Below are positions 34,344-43,707 of a DNA stretch of 64,000 bases, piece after piece (positions within the stretch are counted from its first letter, which is position 1; every line of letters starts with the position of its first letter). Location of the stretch: NCBI RefSeq assembly GCF_000143885.2, contig NC_018580.1:118455-182454 (forward strand), in the 5' to 3' direction. The notes beneath the pieces were generated by a model. That model made no database searches. It was not told where the DNA came from and saw only the letters and a program-made list of their open reading frames with translations. A program made the translations under genes and the position numbers. Origin of the DNA: Gordonia sp. KTR9 (GTDB lineage: Bacteria > Actinomycetota > Actinomycetes > Mycobacteriales > Mycobacteriaceae).

Positions 34344-34823
34344 ATGACCGCAGTCGAGCAATGGAGCGCCGTACAGAGCCGAGGGGTCCTCCCCGATGAG
34401 CTGGATCCAGCCACCGCACATCTGGTCGACGTCCGGGGCGATAGCCCCGAGTGGAAGGTGCAGTGCTTCTGGCTCAGCGCCGACGACCGCGAAGGCGTCC
34501 TGGGCACAGGGACGGCGCTGCGGCCGTGCGCAGTCGTGGCGGCCTGCGAACTGTGCGCAGCAGGTCTATCCGAGCTGCCGGACGAAGGCCGGGAGTACAT
34601 GGCCCACGACCAACGCCACACCGTCGCCGGCGACCCTGCAGTCGGCTACCGGCTACTGCCAGATCTCTGCGGTATGGCCATGGTGCTCAGCGACGACGAG
34701 CTGCAGTCGAGCTGGCTGGGCGAGCTGCGCCGGACGTACGGCCCCGGAATGTATTTGGTGCATCCAGCGGCGGTACCCGATGGCTCACTGATCGGAGTCA
34801 ACCCAGTTCGGGTCGTCGACTGA
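34344..34823 (+). CDS. Hypothetical protein
   Basis: The product is 159 residues from ATG 34344, directly behind a strong GGGAGGA site (spacing 5), which decides the start against an ATG at 34254. It contains RPCAVVAACELCAAGLSELPDE and GYRLLPDLCGMAMVLSDDELQ, with four cysteines but no clear metal-site spacing. It looks cytosolic and mixed alpha/beta. It runs divergent to the gene at 33522-34034 and shares a terminator with the RecJ-like gene. Family not recognised. Confidence 0.6.
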   Translation: MTAVEQWSAVQSRGVLPDELDPATAHLVDVRGDSPEWKVQCFWLSADDREGVLGTGTALRPCAVVAACELCAAGLSELPDEGREYMAHDQRHTVAGDPAVGYRLLPDLCGMAMVLSDDELQSSWLGELRRTYGPGMYLVHPAAVPDGSLIGVNPVRVVD

Positions 34824-34835
34824 TCCTTGACGACA

Positions 34836-34869
34836 ACAGCCCCGCGCATCATCGAATGCGCGGGGCTGT
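34836..34869. terminator. Bidirectional terminator, 14-bp perfect stem
   Basis: The arms 34836-34849 (acagccccgcgcat) and 34856-34869 are perfect complements between two convergent genes. Confidence 0.8.
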
Positions 34870-34890
34870 GTTGTGTCGGGGAGGGCCTGC

Positions 34891-36930
34891 CTACGCAGCG
34901 CCGCGAGCCTGCCTCACAGTGTGGACGACGAGGGAGGATATGAATGCCTGTGGACGAGTGTTGCCCATGAACAGGTTGGTCGACAGTTCGATCGTGGCGG
35001 TTACGAGTGTGGCGTCAGACAAGGCTTGATACTGATCGGCCTTGTTCCACCACAGCAGTTCGAGTCCATGGCCGGTGACCACCTTCAGGTGCTTGTAGTC
35101 GGCAGGCTCGGGTGCCTGTCCCTTCTGCAGTTCACCAGCCTCTTCCTTGCGACTCATCAGCTTGATTGATGCGCTGGCCGGCTGGAAGGTGAGACGGATG
35201 TCAGCGGCCGGGAAGCCTTGCCCGAATGGGCCTAGCACGCTGAGAGACTCAGCGAGCGAGATGAGCTCTGGCGCCATCGGCAGCGGAATGTCGGGGCGCA
35301 AGCGAACGAGAACCTCCGCGGATTCCATATCGAGCTGTGCGAGAGACTCGATGTCCATCATGTGGAGATCCGCTCTCTGGTCCTCAGGGTCGACCTCGGG
35401 AAGGGAGTCCACGTAGACCGCAATAGCCGCTATCAGCTCGGCGAGAGCGTGAGTATCAGTGAAGCCGACACCGCATGCCTGATGGTGCCCTTGGGCACGA
35501 AGTCGAGGGTCGTTCATCTGAGAGACAAACCCCAGCACATCGAACCATTCGGGCGCACGCGCGGACCCGGACAGCGTTTCGGGGTTGATGACCATCGTCG
35601 GCATCGAGGTTTCTTGCAGAAGGTTCGATGCCAGCAACCCGAGCACCCCGGGCTTGGCGTCTGAAAACCAGAGGTACGGAGCGTAAGGCTGCTCGGCCGC
35701 AAAAATCCCTTCCATCGCAGCCTTCGTGAGCTCTTTGCGGGTCTCGTTGTTGGCGACCAAGGTGTCGGCGGCAGACCGGCGGCCGGCGTCGAGGTGCTCG
35801 TAGGTGTCGAAGACTTCCGGATGGTAGTCAGGCCGCGACGAGCGCACAGCTTCAGGGACGAACACCATGAAAGAGTCGGCCATATCCGCTTCGACTCGAC
35901 GTGTCGCGTTGAACATCGGCGTCAGCGTGAAACCGAGGAACGACACGTCCAGATCGTCGACGGAACGAACCTTGCCGGCAGCGATGAGCCGCGACAAGAG
36001 CACCGACAGACCGCGTAGCGCTTCACGGTATCGGCGGTCATGACTTTGCCCGTTGACGATCTGCATCAGTGTGGAGGTGTTCGGGTCGATGCGATCTGGC
36101 TCCTCGAGGTTCCATTGGCCGATCTGGTGCCACTTGATCGGATTCTCGTCGCGATCGGCGTCCGCCTTGGTGTAGACAGGCACGTCGGGGACAGCCAGAG
36201 CAAGCAGGCCGACGGCGCGACGGACCAGTGCCCGGGTCTGTCCGCGCAACGGCATCACGTCGGCGAGCCCGCCAATCCCTCCGAACACCGACAGCATTGC
36301 GATTGCGGTGGCTTTGGTCGGGCAGTGAGTGCGCGCGTACGCGCTCAGAATGTGCAGAGCCACTTGCGATCCGCAGATGTCGGGCTCGGGGTAGGTAGCC
36401 CCCGTTCGGTTGGGGTCGACGACCGCGTCAGCGCGGCATACATCGACGGTCTGAATATGGTGGTCGGTGACGATGACCGCGACGCCGCGGTCGTGTGCGC
36501 GGTCGATGCCCTCGTTCGAGTTGATGCCAACGTCGCAAGTGATGAGCAGCGACGTTGTTGGGTACTGGGCCAGTGCCTGATCCACTTTCGGGGCAGTGAT
36601 CTCGCGTGGCCCTTCATAGTGTGGGATCACCAGCTCAACGTGCGCCCCAAGCTCGGCCAACCCTGCGTAGGTCAGGATCCCGGCGGCGACGCCGTCCATG
36701 TCGTAGTCGGTGAGAACTGTGATGGTTCTACCCTGCGAAATCGCACGGTGGATCAGTTCGACGCTGAGATCCAGGTCAGGGAGGGGTTCGTCGGTGGAGA
36801 CCTCGAGTCGTTCGATGACGTCGGTGTCCCAGCCCTTGCGCTCCCGGATGATGTCGAAGGGCCGGCGGGATGAGAAATTGCGTGCCACCGAAATGACATT
36901 GTCGAGCACGTGCTCGGCCGGAGTGGTCAC
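34891..36930 (-). CDS. RecJ-like DHH-family single-strand exonuclease
   Basis: The product has 679 residues from GTG 36930. DHH motifs are complete: TVLTDYDMDGVAAGIL (about residues 70-85), LLITCDVGINSNEG (about 130), VIVTDHHIQTVD (about 153) and GGIGGLADVMPL (about 215). The DHHA1 part has LRAQGHHQACGVGF (about 485), the GGGH-like substrate motif. A C-terminal OB-type domain completes the RecJ plan, which acts 5'-3' on single-stranded DNA in recombination and repair. It adds recombination capacity to the plasmid replisome. The 228 bases upstream of its start (36931-37158) are gene-free and AT-rich near 37050-37085, a likely promoter. Confidence 0.82.
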   Translation of the reverse strand: MTTPAEHVLDNVISVARNFSSRRPFDIIRERKGWDTDVIERLEVSTDEPLPDLDLSVELIHRAISQGRTITVLTDYDMDGVAAGILTYAGLAELGAHVELVIPHYEGPREITAPKVDQALAQYPTTSLLITCDVGINSNEGIDRAHDRGVAVIVTDHHIQTVDVCRADAVVDPNRTGATYPEPDICGSQVALHILSAYARTHCPTKATAIAMLSVFGGIGGLADVMPLRGQTRALVRRAVGLLALAVPDVPVYTKADADRDENPIKWHQIGQWNLEEPDRIDPNTSTLMQIVNGQSHDRRYREALRGLSVLLSRLIAAGKVRSVDDLDVSFLGFTLTPMFNATRRVEADMADSFMVFVPEAVRSSRPDYHPEVFDTYEHLDAGRRSAADTLVANNETRKELTKAAMEGIFAAEQPYAPYLWFSDAKPGVLGLLASNLLQETSMPTMVINPETLSGSARAPEWFDVLGFVSQMNDPRLRAQGHHQACGVGFTDTHALAELIAAIAVYVDSLPEVDPEDQRADLHMMDIESLAQLDMESAEVLVRLRPDIPLPMAPELISLAESLSVLGPFGQGFPAADIRLTFQPASASIKLMSRKEEAGELQKGQAPEPADYKHLKVVTGHGLELLWWNKADQYQALSDATLVTATIELSTNLFMGNTRPQAFISSLVVHTVRQARGAA

Positions 36931-37158
36931 AGTGGATGGTCCGTTCTCTCAGGTCCGGCGGAAGGCGTTCGCACGGAGCTTCTCAGGGTGTATGCGCCCT
37001 ACCGTAGCATTGTCAGATAGTTATTCGAAAAGGCTCTGAACACTGACTATGGCGACTTTTGAAAAACTCATACAAATACTTTGATCACGTCTGTATGGGT
37101 GTCGTGCAGGCTGTGGGAAGTTGCCGGCGCGTGAGCGACAAGGTGCTGAGTGTGTGGG

Positions 37159-37384
37159 TCAGGCCAGACGTGTTTCCGCGACGTGGCGCTCGTGATCCTG
37201 CATCAAGGCTTCGTCCAGCTCGTCGTCCTCGATCCCCGGCTGAAATCGCAGTGGGCGCTCATTTCCGCCATCCGCAGCCGCATTCGATCCAGGCGAGCCA
37301 CACCGCAGCGTTCGGATGCGTGTACGGTCCTTCGACCACCCGATGCTGTCGCAGGTGGTCTGCGAGCATTCCTGTCCCGGCCAT
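37159..37384 (-). pseudogene. Small backbone gene with a frameshift
   Basis: The frame starts at ATG 37384, overlapping the previous gene's stop by one base, and gives MAGTGMLADHLRQHRVVEG and so on for 41 residues to a stop at 37259. Protein-like codons then continue in a second frame to a stop at 37159 (ERPLRFQPGIEDDELDEALM, then a short tail). Both parts have good third-position GC. One indel near 37262 would join them into a protein of about 74 residues. It may be a real mutation or a sequence error. It contains a CGCGW motif, as seen in small phage zinc-like proteins. Confidence 0.5.
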
Positions 37385-37511
37385 CAGGTGCCCCACTCGA
37401 ATTCGCGCCCGACCAGTTCGGGCATGTCCGGGGATGCGACGATTTCGGCGAAGTAGGCCGAGTTCGTGTCGGTGGCGTTGCCGTCGCCGGTGTGCTCGAA
37501 GATTTCGTCGA
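37384..37511 (-). pseudogene. C-terminal half of a backbone gene split by the xpl cassette
   Basis: Minus-strand codons from 37503 down to the stop at 37384-37386 give 39 residues beginning IFEHTGDGNATDTNSAYF and ending GREFEWGT, with very high third-position GC. There is no start of its own. The matching N-terminal half (37 residues) lies 8 kb away at 45476-45586 on the same strand. With the shared 8 bases counted once, the two make 231 bases, an in-frame 76-residue protein. The stop overlaps the ATG of the next gene, as expected in the original operon. Confidence 0.8.
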
Positions 37512-37860
37512 GAAGTTCTCCCTGGACACCTTCGACGGCCTGGAGTGGGAGGTGATGGAGGAACTCCCCGATTTCTGTACCCGGGTCGGCGACAACACGA
37601 TGAAGATCTCCATACTCGCGGGCGACGGGGTCAGTCCCGGCACGATCGCGGCATGGTCATGTGATCACCACGGTTTCACCTACGAGAACATCCCGGCGGC
37701 CGAGGCGGCGTTCGTTCTCGAGGGCATCGCGAAGATCACCGACGCGAGCACGGGCGAGGAGACGCTGGTCCATGCCGGCGAGGGCTTCCACCTGCCCGTC
37801 GGGTGGTCGGGGAGCTGGGAGGCCGTCGAACCCGTCCGGAAGATCTACCTCTTCCTCTGA
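37504..37860 (+). pseudogene. Cupin protein, 5'-truncated by circle opening
   Basis: From the 8-bp core the frame encodes FVEKFSLDTFDGLEWEV and continues through a cupin fold of the cupin_3 type (DHHGFTYENIPAAEAAFVLEG, then GFHLPVGWSGSWEAVEPV) to a stop at 37858-37860. Its native start and first 15 codons are at 45431-45475. Translation could begin at a GTG at 37492 in the flank, but no ribosome site is visible, so it may be silent. Cupins of this family bind small organic ligands or metals, and this one was the gene after xplA in the circle. Confidence 0.7.
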
Positions 37861-37881
37861 CCCCGCGAGCCCGCTGATGCG

Positions 37882-38286
37882 TCAGTCCTTCGGTTCGGGG
37901 GACTGGCGTACCTCGTCTCGCTCGACCTCCCAGTACTCGGCGGCCGGGGTGGGATCGCCGAGCGGGTTGGGTCCGTAGACCGCGATCATGCGCGCGTACT
38001 GCGGCGCCCAGTATCGGCCGAACTCGCCCGCCGGCACCACCACGGTGTCGCCGGCGCCGGCGACGACGACGGTACCGCCGGACTCCACGTGCAACTCGCC
38101 CTCGAGGACGATGTTGACCTCGTCGTGCGGGTGGTGGTCTGCCCATCCGGCGGCGGTCAGCGACCATTCGGAGACGGCGACCGAATCCCACCCCTCGGGC
38201 TGCGGAGGGATGACCCACCGTGACGACACCCTCGGCTGTGTTCGGTGGACCTTCAGCGGTTCGTTGGGAAAAGATTGTGCGGGCAC
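37882..38286 (-). CDS. Second cupin-fold protein
   Basis: The product is 134 residues if it starts at the GTG at 38286; an extension to 38349 would run into the promoter of the divergent regulator. The core is a typical cupin: WADHHPHDEVNIVLEGEL (first motif, metal-type H-x-H/E) and GDTVVVPAGEFGRYWAP (second motif). Two histidines and a glutamate are available for metal binding. It is divergent from the GntR gene with about 68 bases between starts, so the two probably share a regulatory region. It may act on or bind an RDX-derived metabolite; this is inference from context. Confidence 0.65.
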   Translation of the reverse strand: MPAQSFPNEPLKVHRTQPRVSSRWVIPPQPEGWDSVAVSEWSLTAAGWADHHPHDEVNIVLEGELHVESGGTVVVAGAGDTVVVPAGEFGRYWAPQYARMIAVYGPNPLGDPTPAAEYWEVERDEVRQSPEPKD

Positions 38287-38354
38287 GTGATTCAGAATAG
38301 GCCACGGTATAGACTGACCGGGCACATCTCTAAGGCGATACGGACGCACACTGC

Positions 38355-39098
38355 ATGCAGATCGGAAGCATCTCCCTACTGACCCCGCTCGGCTCTTTCG
38401 GGCGTGCCGACGAGATCGCCCAACGGCTGAGTGACGCCATCACGATCGGTCTGATCGGGGCCGGCGAGCAGTTCCCCACCGAGGTCGATCTCGCCCAGTT
38501 GCTGGGCGTGTCGCCGATGACCCTGCGTGAGGCGATGGCGGTCCTGCGTGACGAGGGTCTGGTCGAGACCCGCCGCGGACGCAACGGTTGGACCTTCGTG
38601 ATCCCGAACGTCGAACCGCCCGAGGTTCCCGACCTCGACCAGTTGCGGTCGTTCAGCCTCGGCGGACTCCGCGATCTCGGCGACGAGCATCTCGCGGTCG
38701 GCGGGCAGTCGGCGCGGCTCGCGGCAAGTCGTGCGACGCCTCTCAATCTCCGGCGGATCGCGGTGCTCGTCGACCAGCTGGACCGCAGCGAGAGCCGTAG
38801 TGCGCGAATCCGTGCGGACAGCCGCTTCCACATCGAGATAGCAGTCGCCACCCGCTCGTCACGACTGCTGCGGCGTGAGGTCACTCTTCAGGCAGAGATG
38901 TGCCGGATGCTCTGGCTTCCACAGGTGATGAGCACGGTGACCGACTTCGCCAGTGTGGTCTCGGAGCACCGGGCGGTGGTCGAGGCCATCGACAAGGGCG
39001 ATCCCGACGAGGCGAGGCACGCCGCCGAGGGGCACATCCACGCGAACATCCGTCGTCTCGCCACCACGAGGCTGACGTTCGAGGACGACGCCGAATGA
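38355..39098 (+). CDS. GntR/FadR-family transcriptional regulator
   Basis: The product has 247 residues. A winged helix occupies residues 18-82 (GEQFPTEVDLAQLLGVSPMTLREA is the recognition part), followed by the all-helical FCD ligand domain with the expected metal-site pattern (DSRFHIEIA, then SEHRAVVEAIDKGDPDEAR). It is the first gene of the rightward xpl operon and overlaps the cache gene by 4 bases. FadR-type regulators are usually released by an organic acid. It probably controls the cassette and the divergent cupin gene. A clear palindromic operator was not found. Confidence 0.8.
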   Translation: MQIGSISLLTPLGSFGRADEIAQRLSDAITIGLIGAGEQFPTEVDLAQLLGVSPMTLREAMAVLRDEGLVETRRGRNGWTFVIPNVEPPEVPDLDQLRSFSLGGLRDLGDEHLAVGGQSARLAASRATPLNLRRIAVLVDQLDRSESRSARIRADSRFHIEIAVATRSSRLLRREVTLQAEMCRMLWLPQVMSTVTDFASVVSEHRAVVEAIDKGDPDEARHAAEGHIHANIRRLATTRLTFEDDAE

Positions 39099-39796
39099 AC
39101 CACGCCGCCATCCATGGTCGGATCGAGAAGTGGCTACTGCAGAAGCAGTTGGTCCCGCTCGAAGCTCTGGTCGACGAGGTTGCCGGCATGGCGGCCGATG
39201 CCCCACTGACCGACGCCGGTCTCGCCGCACTGACCCCGACACTGGACGCCGAACTGGGCCGCTCCGCGGTCTCCGTCGGTATCGGTTTCGTGGCCGCACC
39301 CGGGAAGGTGCGTGGCCGCAGCCTGTATCTGCACTGGATGCAGCTGAGCGGAAGCCGATCGGTACCACTGAAACTCAATCTCGACCGTCGCGACGCCGAC
39401 GTCTATGACTATCTCGAGATGGATTGGTACGTGCACGCGCGCGATCGGCGTCGGCCGGTGATCCAAGGTCCGTATCTGGACTATTCGGGGTCGGATCGGT
39501 TCGTCTTCACCCTCACTGTTCCGGTGGTCGTCGACGACGAATTCCTGGGTGTGGTCGGCGCCGATCTGCTCGCCGACCGCGTCGAGGCCTCGCTGTGCGG
39601 CATCCTGCGCAGCCACACGGGCCGGGCCCTGGTGGTCGGCGGCGATGGAACAGTGATCGCGTCGAACACGCCGGACTGGATGCCGGGGGAGACACTGCGG
39701 ACGCATCCACGCGACGCCCCTGCGACCTTCGAGGCCGTCGAGCTCATCAGCGAATGGTCCGGCTGGAGCCTGGCCACGATCGAAACAGCAAGTTAA
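39095..39796 (+). CDS. Stand-alone cache (PDC-like) sensor protein
   Basis: The product has 233 residues, starting at an ATGA overlap with the regulator stop. Residues 115-160 have the cache-domain signature (DRFVFTLTVPVVVDDEFLG, then VVGADLLADRVEA), and WYVHARDRRRPVIQGPYLD matches the preceding ligand strand. There is no signal peptide or membrane span, and no output domain. Soluble cache proteins next to GntR-type regulators occur in actinobacterial amine and amino-acid catabolism clusters and may bind the inducer. It is co-transcribed with the regulator. The role is inferred. Confidence 0.65.
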   Translation: MNHAAIHGRIEKWLLQKQLVPLEALVDEVAGMAADAPLTDAGLAALTPTLDAELGRSAVSVGIGFVAAPGKVRGRSLYLHWMQLSGSRSVPLKLNLDRRDADVYDYLEMDWYVHARDRRRPVIQGPYLDYSGSDRFVFTLTVPVVVDDEFLGVVGADLLADRVEASLCGILRSHTGRALVVGGDGTVIASNTPDWMPGETLRTHPRDAPATFEAVELISEWSGWSLATIETAS

Positions 39797-39873
39797 CACA
39801 GTGGTTGCACAACTCCCTTGACTTAAAAACTCTAAATCTAGAAGATTTAAGGCATCCGATCAGGGAGGCCACA

Positions 39874-41076
39874 ATGTCATCGGTATCGACGCGAAATGCA
39901 CCACGGCTCAACGTCACTGACCCGGGCTTCGCAATCACTTCCGACCAGGTGAAGAACGCGCGGGACCAGAGTTGGTTCGCCGAGACCGAATACGGCCTCG
40001 CGGTCCTCAGGTACGAGGAGATGAAGGCTCTTCTCCGCCACCCCAAGCTCCGGCAGGGCAGCGCGGCCTGGCCGGCGCACAACGGGGTCACGGAGGGGCC
40101 GCTCGCACACTGGTGGGCGAGTTGGGTTCTCAACAAGGAGGGCGGCGACCACCGCCGGCTGCGGCGCCTGATGAACCCGGCGTTCGCGCCGAAACTCATC
40201 AACACTCTGGTGCCTCGCTTCCAGGCCCTGGCAGGCGAACTCGTCGATGCGTTCGCCGACCGCGGTTCCTGTGAGTTCATGTCCGAGTTCGCCGAACCGT
40301 ATGCCGCACGGGTCATCGCGATCATGCTCGGACTGCCCGAGGACGAGTGGGAGATCATCGCGGCCGAGTCCACGACCATCGGGCTCGCCATGGGGGTCAC
40401 GCTGAAGCAGGATCTGCCGCAGATCGAGGCGGCGCTCGCTCGACTCCATGACTATGCCGACGCCGCGATCGAGGCGCGGATCGCCGAGCCCCGCGACGAC
40501 TTCGTCACCAAGCTCATCCAATCCGGTTCGGGTGACGACAAACTGAGCCGTGATGAGCTGCGTGATGTGATCGCGCTGCTCATCTTCGGCGGATACGACA
40601 CCACCCGGAACCAACTGGGTCTGGCCATGCAGACGTTCGCCCGGAATCCGGACCAGTGGGACATCCTCGCCGAGCGGCCCGACCTCGGCGGAGCCGCGGT
40701 GGAGGAGGTCATGCGGATCAACCCCACCGTGCGCTGGGTGACCCGCGAGGCGATCGAGGATTTCGAGTACGAAGGCCTGGAGATCAAAGCAGGTACGACC
40801 GTGCACCTCCTCAGTGAATCGGCCGGCACCGACCCGCGGGTGTTCGGCGACGCCGAGTTCGACATCACCGCCGAGCGACAGCCCCACTTCGGCTTCGGTG
40901 GCGGAATCCACCACTGCGTAGGTCATTTCGTGGCCCGTTGCGACATGAGCGAGGCGCTGCCGCTCCTGGCCCGCCGACTCGGGCGGTTCCGGATCGAGGA
41001 TTCGGCCACCTGGCTGCCGGATTCCGGCAACACCGGCCCGGTCAGTCTCCCGCTGACCTTCTCGTCCGCGCACTGA
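39874..41076 (+). CDS. Cytochrome P450 of the xpl cluster (CYP151-like)
   Basis: The product is 400 residues from ATG 39874 (AGGGAGG upstream). The I-helix has the full acid-threonine pair (FGGYDTTRNQ, about residue 237), the K-helix ExxR is in EEVMRINP (about 276), and the haem cysteine is in FGGGIHHCVGHFVAR (Cys about 348). The 77-base leader 39797-39873 is AT-rich. I recall that the RDX cluster of Gordonia KTR9 includes a CYP151-type P450 beside the glutamine synthetase fusion; CYP151 enzymes open cyclic amines. Unlike XplA it has no fused redox domain and needs external electron donors. Confidence 0.82.
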   Translation: MSSVSTRNAPRLNVTDPGFAITSDQVKNARDQSWFAETEYGLAVLRYEEMKALLRHPKLRQGSAAWPAHNGVTEGPLAHWWASWVLNKEGGDHRRLRRLMNPAFAPKLINTLVPRFQALAGELVDAFADRGSCEFMSEFAEPYAARVIAIMLGLPEDEWEIIAAESTTIGLAMGVTLKQDLPQIEAALARLHDYADAAIEARIAEPRDDFVTKLIQSGSGDDKLSRDELRDVIALLIFGGYDTTRNQLGLAMQTFARNPDQWDILAERPDLGGAAVEEVMRINPTVRWVTREAIEDFEYEGLEIKAGTTVHLLSESAGTDPRVFGDAEFDITAERQPHFGFGGGIHHCVGHFVARCDMSEALPLLARRLGRFRIEDSATWLPDSGNTGPVSLPLTFSSAH

Positions 41077-41200
41077 TCTGATCGGGTCCGCCCGATCCCA
41101 CTGCTCTTCTGCCGCGGCGGACACCGACGCCCGCCGCGATCTACCACCGCCACCCCTGGACAGCGTTGTCCCACCGGCGTACCCACAGGAAGGTTCTTCG

Positions 41201-43645
41201 ATGAGTACATCCGCGCTCGACCAGCACCGGGAGGTCAACGCCGCCCCGGGTGCGCTCGACGCCGCCCTCGACGCGATCAAGCAGTACGGGGTCCGGTTCG
41301 TCTACTTCCAGGCCGTGACGATCACCTCCCGGGTGCTGGGCAAAGTCGTTCCGGCAGAACAGTTCGCCCGTCTGGCCACGCGCGGGGTGATGCAGCACCG
41401 CACCGCGATGGCCAACCTGCAGGCGGGGCGCGACGGCGTGCTGATGGCCGGCGGGGTCGGCGCTTCCGAGTACTGCGCAGTCCCGGATCTCGACACGTTC
41501 CAGGTGTTGCCGTGGGATCACTCGACGGCGCGGGTGTTCTGCAGTCTGTACGAGCCGGACCATCTCGAGGAGAACGCCGGCGTCCCGCTGGCCACCGACA
41601 GCCGCGGACTACTCAAGCGCCTGCACGCCTCGTTCACCGAACGCACCGGACTCGAGATGCGTACCGGTACCGAACCCGAGATGACCTGGGAAGGCGAGGG
41701 ATTCGAGACCACCTTCCGTCCCGATTCGAGTCCCGCCTACCACATCGAGCACCTCGAGCGCTACCGCGCGATCTACCAGAAGGTCATCGACTACGCGTCC
41801 TTCATGGGGTTCGAGATGGTGGAGGGCGACTTCGAGGACGCCGGCCAGGTCGAACTCAACTGGATGTACGATCACGCGAACCTCACCGCCGACCGCCTGG
41901 TGACCTACCGGCAGATCTGCAAGCAGGTCGCCCGCGAACTCGGTATCGAGGCGAGCTTCATGCCGAAGCCGGGTGTCGGGTACATGGGCAATGGTTGTCA
42001 CCACAACTGGAGCCTGTGGAAGGACGGCGTGAACGTCCTCGCGGAGCCGGGACGTTCCGAACTGCACCTCACCGACGCGGGACGTTTCGCCGTCGGCGGC
42101 GTCCTCAACCACACCCCGGGTGCGATGCTGGTCATGGGTTCGACGGTCAACTCCTACAAGCGGTTCTGGGACGCCGGGCAGTTCGCCCCGTCGCGGATCA
42201 ACTGGGGTATGGACAACAAGACCTGCACGATGCGCCTGTCGTCCAACGGCCGGCTCGAGTACAAGCTCCCGGACGCCTCGTGCAATCCGTTCCTGACCCA
42301 TGCCGTGCTGCTCGCGGCGATCGATGACGGCCTCAAGAACCAGACCGACCCGGGAGCGCCGACCGTCGGCGACATCATGAGTGAAGTGGACGTGGCACCG
42401 CGCGTGGCGGTGGTCGGCGCGGGACCGTCGGGTTGTTTCACCGCACAGCAACTCCGCAAGCAGTGGCCGGAGGTGGAGGTCACCGTCTTCGACCGGCTAC
42501 CCACCCCGTTCGGGCTCCTTCGCTACGGCGTGGCTCCCGACCATCAGGGCACGAAGAACGTGATCCGGCAACTCTCGCGGGTATTCGACGATCGGACTCG
42601 CTTCGTCGGCAACATCGAGCTCGGCCGGAACCTGTCGATCGAGGACCTGCGAGCCGCGTTCGACGTCGTGGTCCTCGCGACGGGCCTCAGCGGAGACCGC
42701 CGTCTCGGCATCCCGGGCGATGACCTGCCCGGCATCGTGGGGTCCGGGCGCTTCACCCGATGCGTCAACGACCATCCCGCCGCCGGCGACCTGCCGACGG
42801 TGGGCCGGAGGGTGGTCCTGGTGGGCGGCGGCAACGTCGCCATGGACATCATCCGGCTGCTGTCGAAGCAGCCCGACGAATTCACCGGTTCCGATCTGCA
42901 CCCGGACACCCTCGGGAGACTGAGATCGGAGGGCCCACGGCGGATCGACGTGGTGGTGCGCTCCACGCCCACCGACGCCAAGTTCGACCCGGTGATGATG
43001 CGTGAACTGGCGCACCTGGCGTCGACGGAGTTCCGCCTCGCCGATGCGGGGGTGCTCGCCACGGCAGAGTCCTCCGACCCGCGGAGTGCGGCCCTGGCCC
43101 ACGTCGTCGAACGCGAGAGCCCGGCGGCACCGGCCACGACGGTGGTGTTCCACTTCGGATCGACCCCGGTCGAGGTGATCGGCACCGACCGCGCGGAGGC
43201 CGTCAAGGTGCGCACCGGCGTGCACACCACGACTCTCGCGTGCGACACCGTCATCACCGCAATCGGTTTCGAGTCGGCCGTAAACGACGACCTCGACCTG
43301 ACGCTGTACCGCGACGCCGATCCGGGAGAGGATTTTCTTGCTCCGGGCCTGTACCGCACCGGGTGGCTGCACAGTTCCACCGGAGCGCTTCCCGAGATGC
43401 GGGCCCGTGCCCGGGCGTTGGCGGCCCGAATCCGCCGCGATCATGCCGGTCACCATCCGGCCCGTCCGGGTCTGGTGGCAATCCCTTACGAAGTGATCGA
43501 CCGGACCGTCGATTTCGACGGCTCGATGCGGATCGACGAGGCGGAGGTCGCCTCGGCCTCGCCCGGCCGCATCCGGCAGAAGGTCCGCGAGGTCGACGCG
43601 ATGCTGGCGTTGGCCCGCACCGTGCCGGCCGAATCGGTCTGCTGA
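41201..43645 (+). CDS. xplB: Glutamine synthetase-like / XplB flavoprotein reductase fusion
   Basis: The product has 814 residues. Residues 1-390 are a glutamine-synthetase-type ligase (TEPEMTWEGEGFETTF; GNGCHHNWSLW; SRINWGMDNKTCTMRL) that lacks the normal C-terminal 50-60 residues. Residue 393 begins the adrenodoxin-reductase-like part with the FAD motif RVAVVGAGPSGCF (about 402) and the NADPH motif VVLVGGGNVAMDIIRL (about 540). XplB passes electrons from NADPH to the flavodoxin domain of XplA. Glutamine-synthetase relatives add glutamate to amines, so the fusion may link denitration to nitrogen capture. The fusion was reported, as I recall, for plasmid pGKT2. The gene ends 62 bases before xplA. 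Confidence 0.88.
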   Translation: MSTSALDQHREVNAAPGALDAALDAIKQYGVRFVYFQAVTITSRVLGKVVPAEQFARLATRGVMQHRTAMANLQAGRDGVLMAGGVGASEYCAVPDLDTFQVLPWDHSTARVFCSLYEPDHLEENAGVPLATDSRGLLKRLHASFTERTGLEMRTGTEPEMTWEGEGFETTFRPDSSPAYHIEHLERYRAIYQKVIDYASFMGFEMVEGDFEDAGQVELNWMYDHANLTADRLVTYRQICKQVARELGIEASFMPKPGVGYMGNGCHHNWSLWKDGVNVLAEPGRSELHLTDAGRFAVGGVLNHTPGAMLVMGSTVNSYKRFWDAGQFAPSRINWGMDNKTCTMRLSSNGRLEYKLPDASCNPFLTHAVLLAAIDDGLKNQTDPGAPTVGDIMSEVDVAPRVAVVGAGPSGCFTAQQLRKQWPEVEVTVFDRLPTPFGLLRYGVAPDHQGTKNVIRQLSRVFDDRTRFVGNIELGRNLSIEDLRAAFDVVVLATGLSGDRRLGIPGDDLPGIVGSGRFTRCVNDHPAAGDLPTVGRRVVLVGGGNVAMDIIRLLSKQPDEFTGSDLHPDTLGRLRSEGPRRIDVVVRSTPTDAKFDPVMMRELAHLASTEFRLADAGVLATAESSDPRSAALAHVVERESPAAPATTVVFHFGSTPVEVIGTDRAEAVKVRTGVHTTTLACDTVITAIGFESAVNDDLDLTLYRDADPGEDFLAPGLYRTGWLHSSTGALPEMRARARALAARIRRDHAGHHPARPGLVAIPYEVIDRTVDFDGSMRIDEAEVASASPGRIRQKVREVDAMLALARTVPAESVC

Positions 43646-43707
43646 GACGGCAGGCCTGCAGTGAACCCGAGAATCACCCGAACACCCGAGATGGAGTGTG
43701 GAGAATC

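Noticed and set aside
38286..38349. Longer start of the second cupin at 38349
   Set aside because: It would begin 6 bases from the divergent regulator start and leave no room for promoters.
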